The position numbers and the translations under genes are program-made. Of a DNA stretch of 64,000 nucleotides, positions 1 through 12,039 are shown one piece after another. Origin of the DNA: Eremomyces bilateralis CBS 781.70 (Eukaryota; Ascomycota; Dothideomycetes; Eremomycetales; Eremomycetaceae); the NCBI RefSeq assembly GCF_010015585.1, contig NW_022985092.1, forward strand, positions 245,811 to 309,810. Direction: 5' to 3'. How positions within the stretch are numbered: the stretch's first letter is position 1; the number at the start of each line of letters is the position of its first letter. Below the pieces are notes generated by a model, which saw only the letters and a list, made by a program, of their open reading frames with translations, searched no databases and was not told the DNA's origin.

Positions 1-54
1 CCTTTCCAAAGTATCCACACATGCGATATTCTTACAAACAAGATATCCAACTCC

Positions 55-2606
55 TCAACCAACAGCCAAAACACTCCTCCCCCCATCCGCGCTCATCCGA
101 TCCCGAATCTGGACGCGCAAGAAGTCCGTGCCCAACCGTCGCGCGTCACTTTTCAACACTGCCGACGGCGCGAACAACAACGCTTCGCCAACCCCAAGGG
201 TGACGATCGTTTCAAACACCTCCTTCACCGTTCGTCCACAGGCTTCCTCTTCTTCCTCCGCATCGTCTGTTCCGGCCTTGGCGAACTTCGAACGATTGTC
301 CGCGGTAGATAGCAAGGACAGTCCGCCGACGTGGCGTTGCAGGGCGCGGAGCCATTCAGGGCTACTGAACCGGTGGACGAAAATCATCGAGCAGAGGTCG
401 AGCAGGGCGGGGTTGATGGTCGGTTCTTGAGTAGCGATAACGACCCGCAATGCTCGGTGGCGTTGCTCGCGAATTCCCTTGAGGACAGCCGACGTGAATG
501 ATTGAGCGCTGGCCGACGAGTCAAGATAGTTGTGCGCTTCATCTAGGGCGACGATCTTGCCGACAGGGTCAGCCGCGCCGTTGGACGTAAGATCGGAACC
601 TGGGCCCGAGAGGAACAGTGCCATCGCGATCTCAAACAGGGCACAGGCCGAGGAATTGTCTATGAACGGATCGGTCAGATCCAAGATGATGAGCGCCCCA
701 GGTACCGGCTTTAGAAGGTCTTGTGAGACCTTCTTTTTCCGAGTCGAGCCCCTGGAATCGACGGCTAAGAGACTGTCCAGTAAGGCCAGTCGCAGATTTA
801 AGGGCCCGGATTGAAGTTTTGTCAACTCCTGATCGGCGAGCCGGCGACGAAACTCGCGATAGTTGAGGTTCGAGCTCCCTTGGTTTTCTAGCCTCATTTC
901 CCGAAGAATGCGAATCAAACCCTCCATATACAAAGGGACAGCACCATCCTTTTCGGAAAAGGCCATGAGCTTCTTCAGCCGCTCTGTGTTCAACTGGTTT
1001 GGCTGCAAATAAAATTCTTCAACTGTTAAAAACTTCGAAGCGTTCGGAACTTGCGAGTACAAGTCTTTCATCGTGAGATAGTTGCTGGGACTGACTAGCA
1101 CCTTCACAGGTACCCCGGCCGAGCAGAGATGGGCCGCTTCACAAACCGTGGCTTCGTGCGCGTCGTAATGAAACATGAGGCCAGCAAGAGGTTTGATCAT
1201 ATTCCCAATCGTTGTCGAAGGGTGGAGGCAGCCCTCGAGTATGCAAGAGAGAGTATGACTTTTCCCACTTCCTTGAGATCCACAAATGAACGCCGACCAT
1301 GGCGCATTGGTGTTGAGAAGAATTGGGTCAAACGGCTTCTCATCTTGCTCGTGGTCTTCTCTAAATCGTTTACTTATAGATTCTCCAAGAACCGAATACT
1401 GCGGGAATACCTTCCTCCCGCGAAATTGGGCATGTTGTTGAGATTCCATTTGGATCTGCTGTTTTGCGGTCCAAGTAATCAAAGGGGCGGTCCGGAGCTC
1501 TTCGGCTCGACTCTTTGGTTCACTAACCATGCCCTGTGCTTGGATATTTCGTCTCAAAATTGAACGGTACCTCGACAGCTCTGAGTCTTCGAAAAGAGGT
1601 GCTTGCATGGGAATAGTAGTGGGAATAGTAGTCTGTTTCTCCAAGGTTTCCAACCCAGTTTTACCCGCTAGCTCATGATGTAAGTTTTAGGCCAACAATG
1701 ATGCGTAATATACTTACAACTTGTGAAGATATTTTTCGTTAGGGTCGGGGAAGGCTTGACATCGGGGACTTCGTCCACTTCTGAGTTTGATATTGGGAGT
1801 CCACGAGTCGGCAGTGTAGAAAACAGGCTTCCTGGGACCGGTTGCGATTTCATTTTAAATGAAGGGAGAGCCTTTTGCGTGAAGCCTTTCGTGTACGTTC
1901 CAGCTACCGTGGTATCCTCTCTGCTTGGATCAGCGTTTACGGGATCTCGAATAGCACTAGGGACTGTGGTGGTGGTGGTTGCTTTAGAGGAACTTCGACT
2001 GGCATGGATGCTAGGTTGAGGCGTCCCATTTTGAGCTCCGGATTTGCTTGATGCGAACGCGAGAACGTTCGGGACTGGTCCAAAAGATATTGAGACGGAT
2101 GCCTTCGTATCAAAGGGGGCGGATTTCCTTGTGCCTTTGTTGGTGGGAGCAACCCCAAAATCGAACATCTTTGATCCCAAAGGATGCTGTTGAGATGTCC
2201 CTGTAGGAGAGCATTGTTGATTGCTAACTGCGACGCGTGTCGCCGAAGGGACTGGTCCTCGTTTGTCAGAGTCGCGCGTGTTGGTAGATCTCGTTGGCAA
2301 ACTCTCCTGTCTTTGTGTAGTTCGTTGTAAGCCTCCAGTTGGGTTTAAAAATTGATCGGAAATGGTTCGGACACCCCCAGTTCGAGACGAATAGCTGGAG
2401 GCGTTAGACCGGCGGAGCTGTTGTGCTTTCAGAGATTCTTCTTCCGATTCATCGTCCTCGCTGCTAGAGAGGTCGACCCGAGACGCTGCGAGACCTCTCC
2501 CATCCGATTCTTCTTCCTCATTCGCCGAGACATCAGTGATGATGCCATAAGATGATAGGGAGGAAGCCCGGTGACTTAGGAGAGTCATGTTGCTCGCAGG
2601 AAGCAT
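55..2606 (-). CDS. HerA/FtsK-like P-loop ATPase with long acidic disordered N-terminus
   Basis: Two exons, complement(55..1667, 1718..2606), joined across a 50-nt GTAAGT...CTAG intron; 833 aa. The downstream exon has no ATG of its own, and the join restores one frame in phase. Start is the first ATG of exon 1 (2606); an in-frame ATG at 2588 is an alternative. Residues 1 to about 300 are Ser/Thr-rich and low-complexity with acidic clusters (EEEESD, SSSEDDESEEES). The C-terminal half has Walker A GSQGSGKSH at about 426 and a Walker B-like GKIVALDEAHN at about 665, followed by IREQRHRALRVVIATQEP, the sensor-like strand of HerA/FtsK ATPases. Family assignment rests on motif order only. Role unknown; DNA or protein translocation would be a guess. 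The promoter has one MCB-like box. Confidence 0.8.
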
Positions 2607-3338
2607 ATGCTTTATCGGTAAGGAGGGGGACAACCAAAGCAAGTTGAGGGGAATTCGAAGGTTCGGTGGACTAAAAATAAACGAAAGTCTCCTCCAAAAC
2701 CAACTCCCACCTCCACGGCCAATGAATGAAATATAACTGCTAATGAGGGTAGAGAGACATGCAATGAGATGGATTTGCAGATAGGAGAAGTCGGGAAAAC
2801 GGGAAAACGCGTCTATAATTAAGGCGCGTCACGACACCATTGACCCTGCACCAGCGCGTGGTCACATGATCCAGTACTTACACACGTGACATTCAAAGTT
2901 ACTCCATGATTAGTAAGCTTGCCTCAATTATGGCGATCTAATTAGCTATCGAAGCCATCCAAAACAATACACCATCCAATGCACTGAAAGGTCCACATCT
3001 GTTTCAGCACGCATTTCAATTATTACAGTATCCTTCTGCTTGAGATATTCAGCTGGGTATTCATTGATATAAATGAGAAGAGGGGAGCTAGAAAGCACCC
3101 CACTGATCGTAGCCTATATCTACACCCAGTAGGAGTGAAGTGCATCAGTGCTATCAGATACGGATCATACCGTCCAAAGTCGCTTCATTCCCATAATATC
3201 CATATATTCAACCTGCAAACTAACAAGCTTCTACTATCAAAGTTCTTTCCTCTCCTCCATTCCATCTGACCAGCGCTACTCACCCACCGCAGCACCCGAG
3301 ATCAATCTCTCCACGAATAGAACTAACCCTCTTCAACC
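2607..3338. other. Divergent intergenic region
   Basis: It separates the minus-strand ATPase from the plus-strand SDR pseudogene. Apart from the MCB-like box and AT-rich stretches I see no gene or repeat. Confidence 0.5.
2807..2812. promoter_or_regulatory. MCB-like box ACGCGT
   Basis: A perfect ACGCGT hexamer, the MBF (Mlu1 cell-cycle box) site, about 200 bp upstream of the ATPase start. A second GCGCGT-like copy lies about 12 bp further on. A single hexamer can occur by chance, so a role in G1/S expression is only suggested. Confidence 0.3.
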
Positions 3339-4075
3339 ATGTCTGACTCCAACGAATGCATCACTGCCTACCCCAACGTCAAACCCAGTCCCCAACCCCG
3401 AACCCCCGGTGCGGCCTCGACAATAACTTCGACCCGCCCGCCAACTCCCCCCAACTCGAGTTCTGGCTCCAGAGGCAGCCGTATCTACAAGAATACGAGG
3501 GCCAGGACCTGCTCAAGGGCAAGGACGCATTGATTAATGGTGGATACTGGAATTGGTCAGTCTGTGGCGCTCTTGTTCTCGAGGGGGGGTGCCAGTGTCC
3601 TATTAACTACCTGCCTGTCAAAAAGACACGCGGGTTACCAAGCGGATGGTGGAGAGGGAGAGGTGGAAGTGTATGCTGGCACCTGCGGATCTGCAGGAGG
3701 AAACGAAGTATCGAGAGGTTATAGAGGGTACGTCGATGTGTTCGGGTGGATCGACATCTTGGGGATCAATAGTGGCTCTTCGGACAGCCTTATAATCCGA
3801 GCGTCGCGGGTTTGACTAGGATTCCATGAAAGACGCCAAAGTCAACCTCCAAACCGCCGAATCCACCTTCTGCACCAATCTCCTCGCTCCCTTCGCCCTC
3901 CCACACACCCCGCGGCAGTATCATCGTCAACTCCGCCTCCATCGCCGCCTACCCCGGCGACTAGGGGGGCATGGAGGGGTTGGAGGGAGGGGACAGACGC
4001 CGTTGGAGAGGGCGGGGATGCTGGTGAAGATTGCGGGGGCGTATGTGTTGTGGGGAGTCCGTTAGGGAGGATTTT
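3339..4075 (+). pseudogene. Short-chain dehydrogenase/reductase pseudogene, several frameshifts
   Basis: SDR motifs appear in the right order but in different frames. ATG at 3339 opens MSDSNECITAYPN. A second frame carries YLQEYEGQDLLKGKDALI, the run-in to the Rossmann fold. A third continues as GIGQSVALLFSRGGASV (cofactor-binding region), then GYVDVFGWIDILGINSGSSD (the NNAG-strand equivalent). Later comes KVNLQTAESTFCTNLLAPF, then GSIIVNSASIAAYPGD followed at once by a stop. The order matches bacterial and fungal SDRs of the glucose/ribitol dehydrogenase-like group. At least three frame changes and no GT-AG introns that fix them indicate decay. The YxxxK active-site segment cannot be found in a continuous frame. 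Confidence 0.75.
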
Positions 4076-4465
4076 ACGAGGGAAACGATGCATGGGAATG
4101 GGTTTGTTGAGTATCAGGGTTAGGATGGGGCTTGAGCGAGGGTGGCTGATGGTGGAGGTGCCAAGCTGGGTGGGAAATGTATCGAATCCAGTTCGGCAGG
4201 GCGGAATTGAATTGTATGTTCGTAACGGAACTAATAGATTGGAAGATAATATGAATGAGGCTCATCGTAGCTTTTCATTAAGTATTCGTATAGTCAGTCT
4301 ATCCTGCTTGTGAAACGTATCATGTCCATCGCACCTGGATGCTGCTTATCTCGCCAAACTCCCAGCTCCTAGCGTAGGACACACCAATCGAATATCCGCC
4401 ACAGCCTAACGTCTATCCTTCGCAATCCCATACACGAATAGCTCCATCCCCTCCCTCGAACTTTC
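4076..4465. other. Intergenic, no gene seen
   Basis: About 390 bp between the SDR pseudogene and the 3' end of the GH72 gene. No supported ORF or repeat. Confidence 0.4.
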
Positions 4466-6063
4466 TTACAGAAGAACCATCCCCATACCCACGGCCGCCA
4501 ACGCAACCACCACCCCCCAAACCCACTCTCGACTTGGCGCCATCCTCCCTGCCGCGCCCTCCTCGCCCGCTGCACCCTCACCCACAGCTCCCGCCCCACT
4601 CGTCGGCACCAGCGCACTCCCCGTTCCAGTCGCCGTCACCGTCGCCGTCGCCGAACCCTCGAGGTCCAGCTGCTGCCCGATCGACGGCAGGGAGACGTCG
4701 CCGTCGACGTCCCAGAAATCGGAGATGCGCGTTGGGCACGGCGGGGCGGCGAGGCTGGGGGTGTAGGCGGATTTCTGGACGCCGCTGGGGGTGAGGGTCT
4801 GCCATTGGGACTTGAGGTTGTCGAAGTCGGGTTGGACGGGGGTAGGGGTGCCGGAGCGGGTGAAGCCGTCGGGAGGGGCGTCGGGGAGGGAGGGGTCTAC
4901 TTTTTCGCCGTAGCTGATGAGGCCGTAGTTGTTGGCCTAGAGGGGTTAGTGCGGCTCTATAGGAGGGTTGATTTCGAGGGGATTTACCTCTTGGATCCAT
5001 TCGTACACGATGGAGCCGGACCAGTAAGGGGCCATCTTCGGGCCGAAAATGGCTGCTTGGTCGGCGAAGGTACGGGGACGCACGGTGTTGCAGCCCGTCT
5101 CGGAGAAGTAGATTGGAATCGAGTACTCCGTGACGTTTTTAGTCAACGCAGCATACCCCGACTCTTCGAAAGTCGTTTTGCCGCACCACTGGTTGAACAT
5201 TGTCAGCATCCGATACCGTTTCAACTATGTGCGCATTGCAAACGTACCTCATATGCGTTCAACGCGAAGAAGTCGAGAGACTCGGAATAGTTGGTGCCGC
5301 ATGCCAGATAATTCTGCAACATGGGGCGAAGGGTAGCGATGTCCGCGGCGGAGTAGCCGATGGGAATCTGGCGGTAGTCCTTGCTATCACGGTAGGCCTT
5401 CATGTCTCGAGCTGCGGCTTTGACATACGGGGCAGCAAGAGAGCCATTCTTCATGGTGATGACTTCGTTGCCGACGAAAAAGCCGGCCACGTTTTCGAAC
5501 GTGTGGAACGCATCCATGACATCGCTGAACATGCTATGCTGGGTTTCATTCCACCACGGGTGATTCTAAATACACATTAGATATGTCATCTTGTTGTAGG
5601 TCTGTGCAAGCTTACCTGCTCGATCTGGGTATCGAAGTCATCGAGGTCAATAAAAGCGTAGATGCCTTTCTCAGCAAATGCGCTCATACATCCAGTATGG
5701 TCACCGCTCGGATTCACACTGCGAGTCTCGTTAGAAGGTTACGGAGGCACGAGATCCCCGGCCCTCAGGGGAGCTTACTGGTAGACGCGGATTGCGTTCG
5801 CACCCAGCTCGGACATCAGACTTGCATCGCGTTCGCATTGATCAGTGTCGATGAGGGGATCCTCCGGGACGAGCTGGTAGGCAATTCCTGTTGGCTTTAG
5901 CAACATTCCCATATCAGGGGACAGAGAAAGCTTGGTTACCCTTGATGAACCATTGGTCGCCTTCACTAGTGAAGAACTTTGAACCTTTGACTTCGATGGT
6001 GGGGATAGCAGCAGAAGATGCTGTCAACGCAGCCAACGTCGCGGCCAACAGTGATGAACGCAT
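4466..6063 (-). CDS. GH72 1,3-beta-glucanosyltransferase, GPI-anchored (Gel/Gas type)
   Basis: Six exons, complement(4466..4936, 4988..5188, 5248..5565, 5616..5718, 5719 to 5778 being intron, 5779..5887, 5940..6063); 441 aa. The family lengthens 1,3-beta-glucan chains at the cell surface by transglycosylation. Residues 1-19 (MRSSLLAATLAALTASSAA) are a signal peptide. FFTSEGDQWFIKGIAYQ and ERDASLMSELGANAIRVYH are GH72 hallmarks. The acid/base Glu is in GFFVGNEVI and the nucleophile Glu in YFSETGCN. The tail is small-residue-rich and ends in the hydrophobic run VWGVVVALAAVGMGMVLL, a GPI-attachment signal. No Cys-rich CBM43/X8 module is present, so it resembles the Gel1/Gel2 subgroup rather than Gas1. 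The short exons explain why no single long ORF is visible. Confidence 0.92.
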
Positions 6064-6176
6064 TTTGGTGGGATACCGTCTCTTTCTATTCTTTCTTGAA
6101 AGTAATGACCAACGAGTTTGACCAAATCAAGGGAACCAGAGTTTAAGGCAATTGGGAAACCAAACTGAGTCAATGG

Positions 6177-6230
6177 CTGTTGTCGCGGTCGTTTTCGCGG
6201 TCGTTGTCGCGGTTGTTGTCGTGGTCGTGG
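6177..6230. repeat. Degenerate 12-bp tandem repeat upstream of GH72
   Basis: Imperfect copies of GTCGTTGTCGCG and variants run for about 54 bp, 114 bp or more upstream of the GH72 start. It may fall in the 5' leader or promoter. No function is evident. Confidence 0.6.
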
Positions 6231-7209
6231 ATATTTGCGAAATCGTTCACAAAGAAAGACGTTTGCGTACGTATGGACAGGTATTTACAATGTATAAGCA
6301 GCGCATGAGGCTCTTCACATAGTTGTATTGAATGACCGTGATTGAAGTGTCGGCGAAGGATCTCAAAACATCTCGGCTGTGAAATGAGGGCGATGGCAGG
6401 AGCGGGTCTCAGGTTGCCGATGGCGACTATCTCGTCACCTTCAAGTAAACTTCGATGCGAGATGAAAACGGATGTCGATAATGAACGTTATCCTTTACAT
6501 TGGATTAAGTATAGTGACGACGATGGGATAAAAACAAGCAAACTTAAACATAGTCGTCTAACTAGTTTGGATCCACCACTAGACTAGAGAGGAAAGGTTA
6601 AGGAAAAGGGCGATGCTACTGTCGCCGCCCATTGTCTGAGAGGTGGAAGTTGACCTTGGAACTTGGAACTTGGAAATTGGAAGTAATTACAGGACACAAG
6701 AATCATCAAGCAAGGAGACCAATAACCTGGAACCGGAAGGCTTCTGGAAGTGTTCGGCTTCAACCCCACTTGGCTAGATTCGATCTTCCCCATTAAGAAC
6801 ACCAAAACCCCGTATCTTGGAGGTTTGGCTTCCATTGTCAAACCCCGATCCAACGAACACAGCGAAGGGAATACCGGAGCCAATTTCATTTCGTACATCG
6901 GTGTCATTCCATACCGGTGTTGCGATCACGGTAAATACGAAGTTATCTACGATGATTGATGAGACTGGTGATGGATTGATCTGAGCTGATTTCCGAATAT
7001 GCGAGGTGATAATACTACGTAGTAGACATTGTGATACACGGACATACCATACAGTGTCCAGCACCGGTGTCCGGTACTACCATACTGGTATATGGGATGC
7101 AAGGCATCGTAAGCCAGCACAGGTGAGAAAAGGAGGTATCCGGATCCCGAGAAGATGGAGCAAGGTATGCTATGGTTCTTAGCCCTCTGGAAGGCCCTGC
7201 ACTGAATAG

Positions 7210-7653
7210 ATATCAGATTCGCGGCATCTCATCGAAGTCAAAGAATCACTGCTGAAAGGTCTAGGTGTCTTTGCGAAAGCTGATATATCGCGCGGCACTC
7301 GTGTCATTGCAGAACCATATAACAGTCCGAAGGTTTGCTGGATAGAGAGCTTGGAATTTCGCAAGTCTGATATCATGCTCCGACTCTGTCCAGTCTTACA
7401 TTTCTTCAGCTATCATGATGGAGCCAGGTTCTCTTTGAGGTTGGGGGATACAGGAATGTCATTTTTATGGACTGAGAAAGAGCTGGAGATCGACCACTAC
7501 TGCGTGGGAGAAGGTCATCCCGATCGTAAGAAAGAACTTGAAATCGTAGAACGATTGGGAGCGGCAACAACAAGCTCAGAGCCGATTAATGAATCCGTCA
7601 ATCGATGGTTCGACCTACAAAATTCGCGGGAGAACTCTTACAGAACGATGTAG
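7210..7653 (+). pseudogene. SET-domain fragment, truncated
   Basis: An open frame bounded by stops at 7207 and 7651 encodes, at 7234-7315, VKESLLKGLGVFAKADISRG followed by TRVIAEP. This matches the opening block of SET domains (E..GKG.GVFA...I..GT.I..E). The rest of the frame (to NSYRTM) lacks the NHSC and GEELT-type blocks that carry cofactor and catalytic residues, and no ATG precedes the block. The simplest reading is a relic or a single exon of a decayed fungal SET protein. I could not find other exons by eye. Confidence 0.4.
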
Positions 7654-8401
7654 ATGGTGACCAATTCAGAGCTGGTCCTCAGCAGGTTCAAATTGGGACA
7701 TTTTCGTTGTCGCATAGGTATGGTACGGCACAGGGATATCCACGATCAGAGATACCGCTGTTAGACTATTAGTACGGGGGAGATCTGTATTATCATCGGT
7801 GGCGCGTTTCAACTGCTCGCAGCCACTCATCGGAGGTTGGCACCGATTCTTGGAAATTCAGGGAGGGGACTGCTGACTGGGGATGATAGATTGGTTTCCT
7901 TGGAATTGCGATATTAGGGGGGTATCAGGCTGGGAAGGGGGGTTAGGGGTATAGATAGTAAGGAGATGAGGCAATATCAGATCGCAGGATCGCCAATGCG
8001 ATATACAGATATGCTGATCCCACATTGCAGACTACATGTTTGATGATACTTGACTACTTGAGCGCTGTATCTACTTAGGCTTCAGTCTTAAAGACATTGA
8101 GGCTCTACAGTCTACATTATCTTTCGAAACTTGAGAGTGGCCCGTTTGCACTCTGTACGAGTTGAGCTGCCGAAGGAAGGATCACAGCCGGGATCGCACA
8201 TGACTCGTGTGATTAATTGGAGACACGAAGGACCGGTTCAACTTCACGCGTCGCAAGAGCCGTACTACGTAATCGTGCAAGTCGCAATGATCAATGATGA
8301 GATGGTGAGAGATCACTTGTGTTCAGAATCCAAGTAGGAGTCTGGGGTCTATCATGCTTTAAGGCACAATCATCACTTTTCAGTATTTCACTTCCGCCAT
8401 C

Positions 8402-10272
8402 ATGAATCACCCCGTCCAGGTCGTCAACCTCGTCTCCGACGATGAGCCTACTCCTAAGCGTCCCCGATACAGCGCGCCGGCACTGGGCAAACAGAATATG
8501 AGTTCATACCCCCAGAAAGCTGTGCAATCATCCAAACCAGTGGTTGTGAGCGCGGCAAGACATCATCATATGCCGGGGAACTCAGGCGTCCAAAGCGACA
8601 TGAAACTATCGTGGACCAAGCAGGAGCTCAGGCGGCTCACCGGGGATTCCCCCCGCAAACTGTTCGAGATATGCCAATTGGTCATCTCTCCATGGCGTGT
8701 AAGTTGACTCAACATCTCATCCTCTCCAGTCTCTCTCGCCTCGATCCGAAACTGACCGCAATGCAGTCAGCGCCTTATACTCCACTCCGAATCGACTACC
8801 TTCCCGATGGCGTCCTACATGCGCTTCACCGCTACCTCAGGCATGGAGAGTTGCGCCACTATGACGAAGGGGATAATGGGACATGCAAAGTCACGAAACC
8901 TCCCCAGGGCCCCCCACAAGCACCGTCCGCGCCCGCTGCGGTGGACATGTCGAAAATTTCTAGAGTGGGAATCCAAGAGACGCTCAGACTGGTCCGACTT
9001 GCGCATCCTACGGAGTTAGAGAAGATCATTTCCGAGCTGGCGTTAAAGAGTCCGTCCTTACGACTTGCGCTGCTGAAGTACTTGGATCCCAGGGCACACC
9101 GCGAGGTGGAGGCAGAAATGCAAAAGCGGACGCAACCGACAAACAGCGTCCATCCGCACTGGAAGATGGAGCAGAAAATAAAACCAGAAGTGAGGTCGCC
9201 GTTTGCGGAAACTCCAGCATCTCCGGGGTCACACAGCAAAGTTAAGGACCTGGGTTGTTCTCCAACAGCTCCTGGTCAGGCAGATGTCCCTCCCACACCC
9301 CCCTCGGCTTTCCAAGGACAGCCGTATCCGGACCTTAACACCTGGCGTGGGACCCTCTACTCTTTACCACCTCAGCATGGATCGTCACATCAAGCACCTG
9401 GACCCAGCAATACCGTCCCATCCTCCCTAACAGCCCACCAAAGACCTTCACACCAATCAGTTCGCACGAGCAACGGCTCTATGTCCTCTCTCCCATCCTA
9501 CCAAGGACTTACGTGTCAAGCCCCTGGCCCCATGAATGGACTGGCATATACCATACCGCCGTACAATCCATCCTCGATGCCACTGCAAACCTCCGCCCCT
9601 TCAAATGTTCAGTGGCGACCCACATTGACGAACACAAACTACCCCTTACCGCCGCCAACCCCACAACTCAAAGAAAACGTCAACGGACACACGACGCCAC
9701 ACGCCAACATCCCCGGCTACCATCCATCCTTGAATCAATATAGCTACTCAACAACCCGTTCCGGCCCGAATGGAACCTCTTTAGAATCGAGACAACAGCC
9801 CCAACCGCCACTTCAAACCCCGAAACCAAACTCCTTGTCACCCACTATGGGACCATCCCCCTCAGCACGACCAGCGTGGCTAAAATCACGAGAAGCCCCA
9901 AACCTTGCCACTAACCTCCTCACCAACCCCCAAAGTCCAGCGGACGAAACAACCGGAACCACCAATTCCACCTCGGAAAAGGACCCCAGCATCAACGTCC
10001 CCGTCCTCAACTTCAACGACACCGACACCGCCAGCAGCAGCCCAAGCGCGCCGGCGAATCGAGTACGCAAACGGGTTGTGGAGGGCTCAGAGGACTCAGA
10101 GGATGGGAGTGCGGATGGTGGGAGCGGCGCTGAAGGACAGGAGCAGGTGGCGGGAGAGCCACGACAGAAGAGACTGCGGGTTGGGGAGGGGGATATGATG
10201 TCGAGTTCTTTGAAACCGGATTGGTCGGCGACACGGATGAGTTTGTTTGGGCGATCGGAGTCGGCGGCGTAG
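8402..10272 (+). CDS. Unrecognised Pro/Ser/Gln-rich protein with N-terminal SIM-like motif
   Basis: Two exons, join(8402..8698, 8767..10272), with a 68-nt GTAAGT...GCAG intron in phase 0; 600 aa. I do not recognise the family. The N-terminus MNHPVQVVNLVSDDEPTPKR has a hydrophobic VVNLV followed by SDDE, the pattern of a SUMO-interacting motif, next to a basic PKRPR stretch that could act as a nuclear signal. A likely folded helical part spans about 70-210 and includes LRLVRLAHPTELEKIISELA. The remainder is low-complexity Pro/Ser/Gln, ending in an acidic and then basic tail with KRVVEGSEDSEDGS. A nuclear role is inference. The last 200 bp of coding sequence turn G-rich after a long C-rich run. 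Confidence 0.75.
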
Positions 10273-10506
10273 GTGGCAGAGGGGCTTGGTGGGCAGCTTG
10301 CGGTATAGGAAAGGGTTATTTGCCATCATGTTTGAAGATTTCACGTTCAGCCGTCTCCTGAGATATACAGGCAAGGATTCACGGAGGGAAAGACCGGTCG
10401 CGGCAGGATAAACGGCCGAATCGTTGGTATAAAACCGCCGATCGGCGATCGATTGAGTGAAGTTGTTATCTATACGAAATGAATATCGAGTGGTGTCACG
10501 TCATCT

Positions 10507-12039
10507 TCATGACTTTCTAAGAGGCATCACCGGCCTACCTCCCACTCCCTTCCCTCCTTGCTTCACCTTCATCTTCACGAGATTAACCACCTTACTCGAC
10601 ACCCCCAACCGATTCCGCAGCACCAACGCGCCGGTCAGCAACGCCAAACTTCCCGCCTGATGACCCGCCGCCAACCACGTCGGCACCAAATACAACAACG
10701 TCGTGATCCCCAGCGTCACCTGCGCCATCACCAGATGCGTCAGCCCATTCAGTCCCCGATGCACGTCCCGCGGCAACATCGCTCTCAACCGTCCGCCCCG
10801 CCGCTTCCCATACACCCACAGTCCAAACACCGCCGCCGTCGTCGTCATCGCCAGGATCCGGTGGTCCAGCTGCACGAGCGACGGGTTCGCCGTCATATTG
10901 CGCCACACTAGATCGGACTGGTCTTCCTGCTGCGAATAATGCGGGTCCCACAGCTCAGGGCTCGGCGGCGTAAGCCCGAGTCCCATGTACGGAAACTCGT
11001 TGTAGATCAACCCGGCGTCGAGGCCGGCGACCAGCGCGCCGGACATGGCGGTCGTGAAGACCAACGCGGCGACGGCGGCGGTCGCGATTCGGAAGTGGCG
11101 GACGACGGGTGAGCGGAGGGTGGCGAGGAGTTTCTGGGAATCCGCGGGGGATTTGAGGAGGCGGTGGGCGCGCAGGATGCGCAGGCCAGAGGTGAGCATG
11201 AGGGCGTAGACAACGAAGGCGAGGCCGAGGTGGACGGTGAGGCGATATTGCGAGACGCGGGGGTAGGAGCCCGGGGCGAAGAGGTCGTCTTTCAGGCCGG
11301 ATTTTACCATCCACCAGCCGACGAAGCCCTGAAGGCCGATGAGGCCGGAGATGGCAGTCAGGCGAAGGGCAGTGCGGGGAGAGATGCGACGGCGGGCGAT
11401 GAAGTACATGGTCGGGAGGAGGAAGGAGACGCCGATAACGCGACCCCAGAGGCGGTGGCCCCATTCCATCCAGTAGATCTTCTTGAACTCCTCGAGGGAC
11501 ATGTTGGGGTTGAGGCGCTGGAACTCAGGGGAGGAGCGGTATTTGTCGTACTCGGAGGTCCATGCCTCCTGGCTCGTGGGTGGCAGGCTGCCGGTGACCG
11601 GACGCCATTCGGTGATACTTAGCCTGAGAAAGTGTTAGTCGATGTCAGGTCGACGGTTGGGGAGGGAAGCATACCCCGATTCCGTCAATCGCGTAAGACC
11701 GCCGAAGACGACGATCCCGAAGACACTGGCAGCGCTGCCTATCAACCAATATGCGACCTTCTTGTCGCTGATTTCGGGGTATTTCCTGCTCGACTCCGAT
11801 GACGATTTCGAGCCTTCGGGGGAGACAGACTTCGAAATCGATGCGGCTTCAGAGATAGAGGCGGCTACAGATGTCCGCCGGGGATAGGAGTGGTTGATAT
11901 TAAGCCGTCGAACGGCATAGTTTAAAGGAGAGGCATGCCGTGCTTCTTTTCGAAGACATGAAGTGCAGGTAAAAGAAGGTTTGATAATGCGCAGGGCGCT
12001 GCTGCGGAACCCCGCGAGCGGACGGACTAGCGACGCCAT
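10507..12039 (-). CDS. COX15: COX15, haem A synthase (mitochondrial inner membrane)
   Basis: Two exons, complement(10507..11623, 11675..12039), with a 51-nt GTATGC...TCAG intron whose splice restores GLTRLTESGLSITEW, a strongly conserved Cox15 segment; 493 aa. The enzyme oxidises the C8 methyl of haem O to formyl, making haem A for cytochrome c oxidase. The first 60-100 residues are Arg/Ser-rich, consistent with a mitochondrial presequence. Haem-ligand candidate His residues sit in WMEWGHRLWGR, VHLGLAFVVYAL, VQLDHRILAM and THLVMAQVTLG. Several hydrophobic helices match the eight-helix CtaA/Cox15 fold. The start is the ATG in MASLVRPLAG; upstream in-frame codons are not ATG. Its 5' end faces the lysyl-tRNA synthetase across 465 bp. 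Confidence 0.95.

Larger units (their letters stand above)
6064..8401. other. Gene-poor 2.3-kb region
   Basis: Between two divergently oriented genes. It holds the tandem repeat at 6177 and a SET-domain scrap at 7210. Other ORFs (for example 8131-8337) start at non-ATG codons, are short and resemble nothing I know. Confidence 0.5.

Noticed and set aside
8131-8337. 68-codon ORF before the Pro-rich gene
   Set aside because: Starts at TTG, no similarity; more likely part of the leader or promoter.
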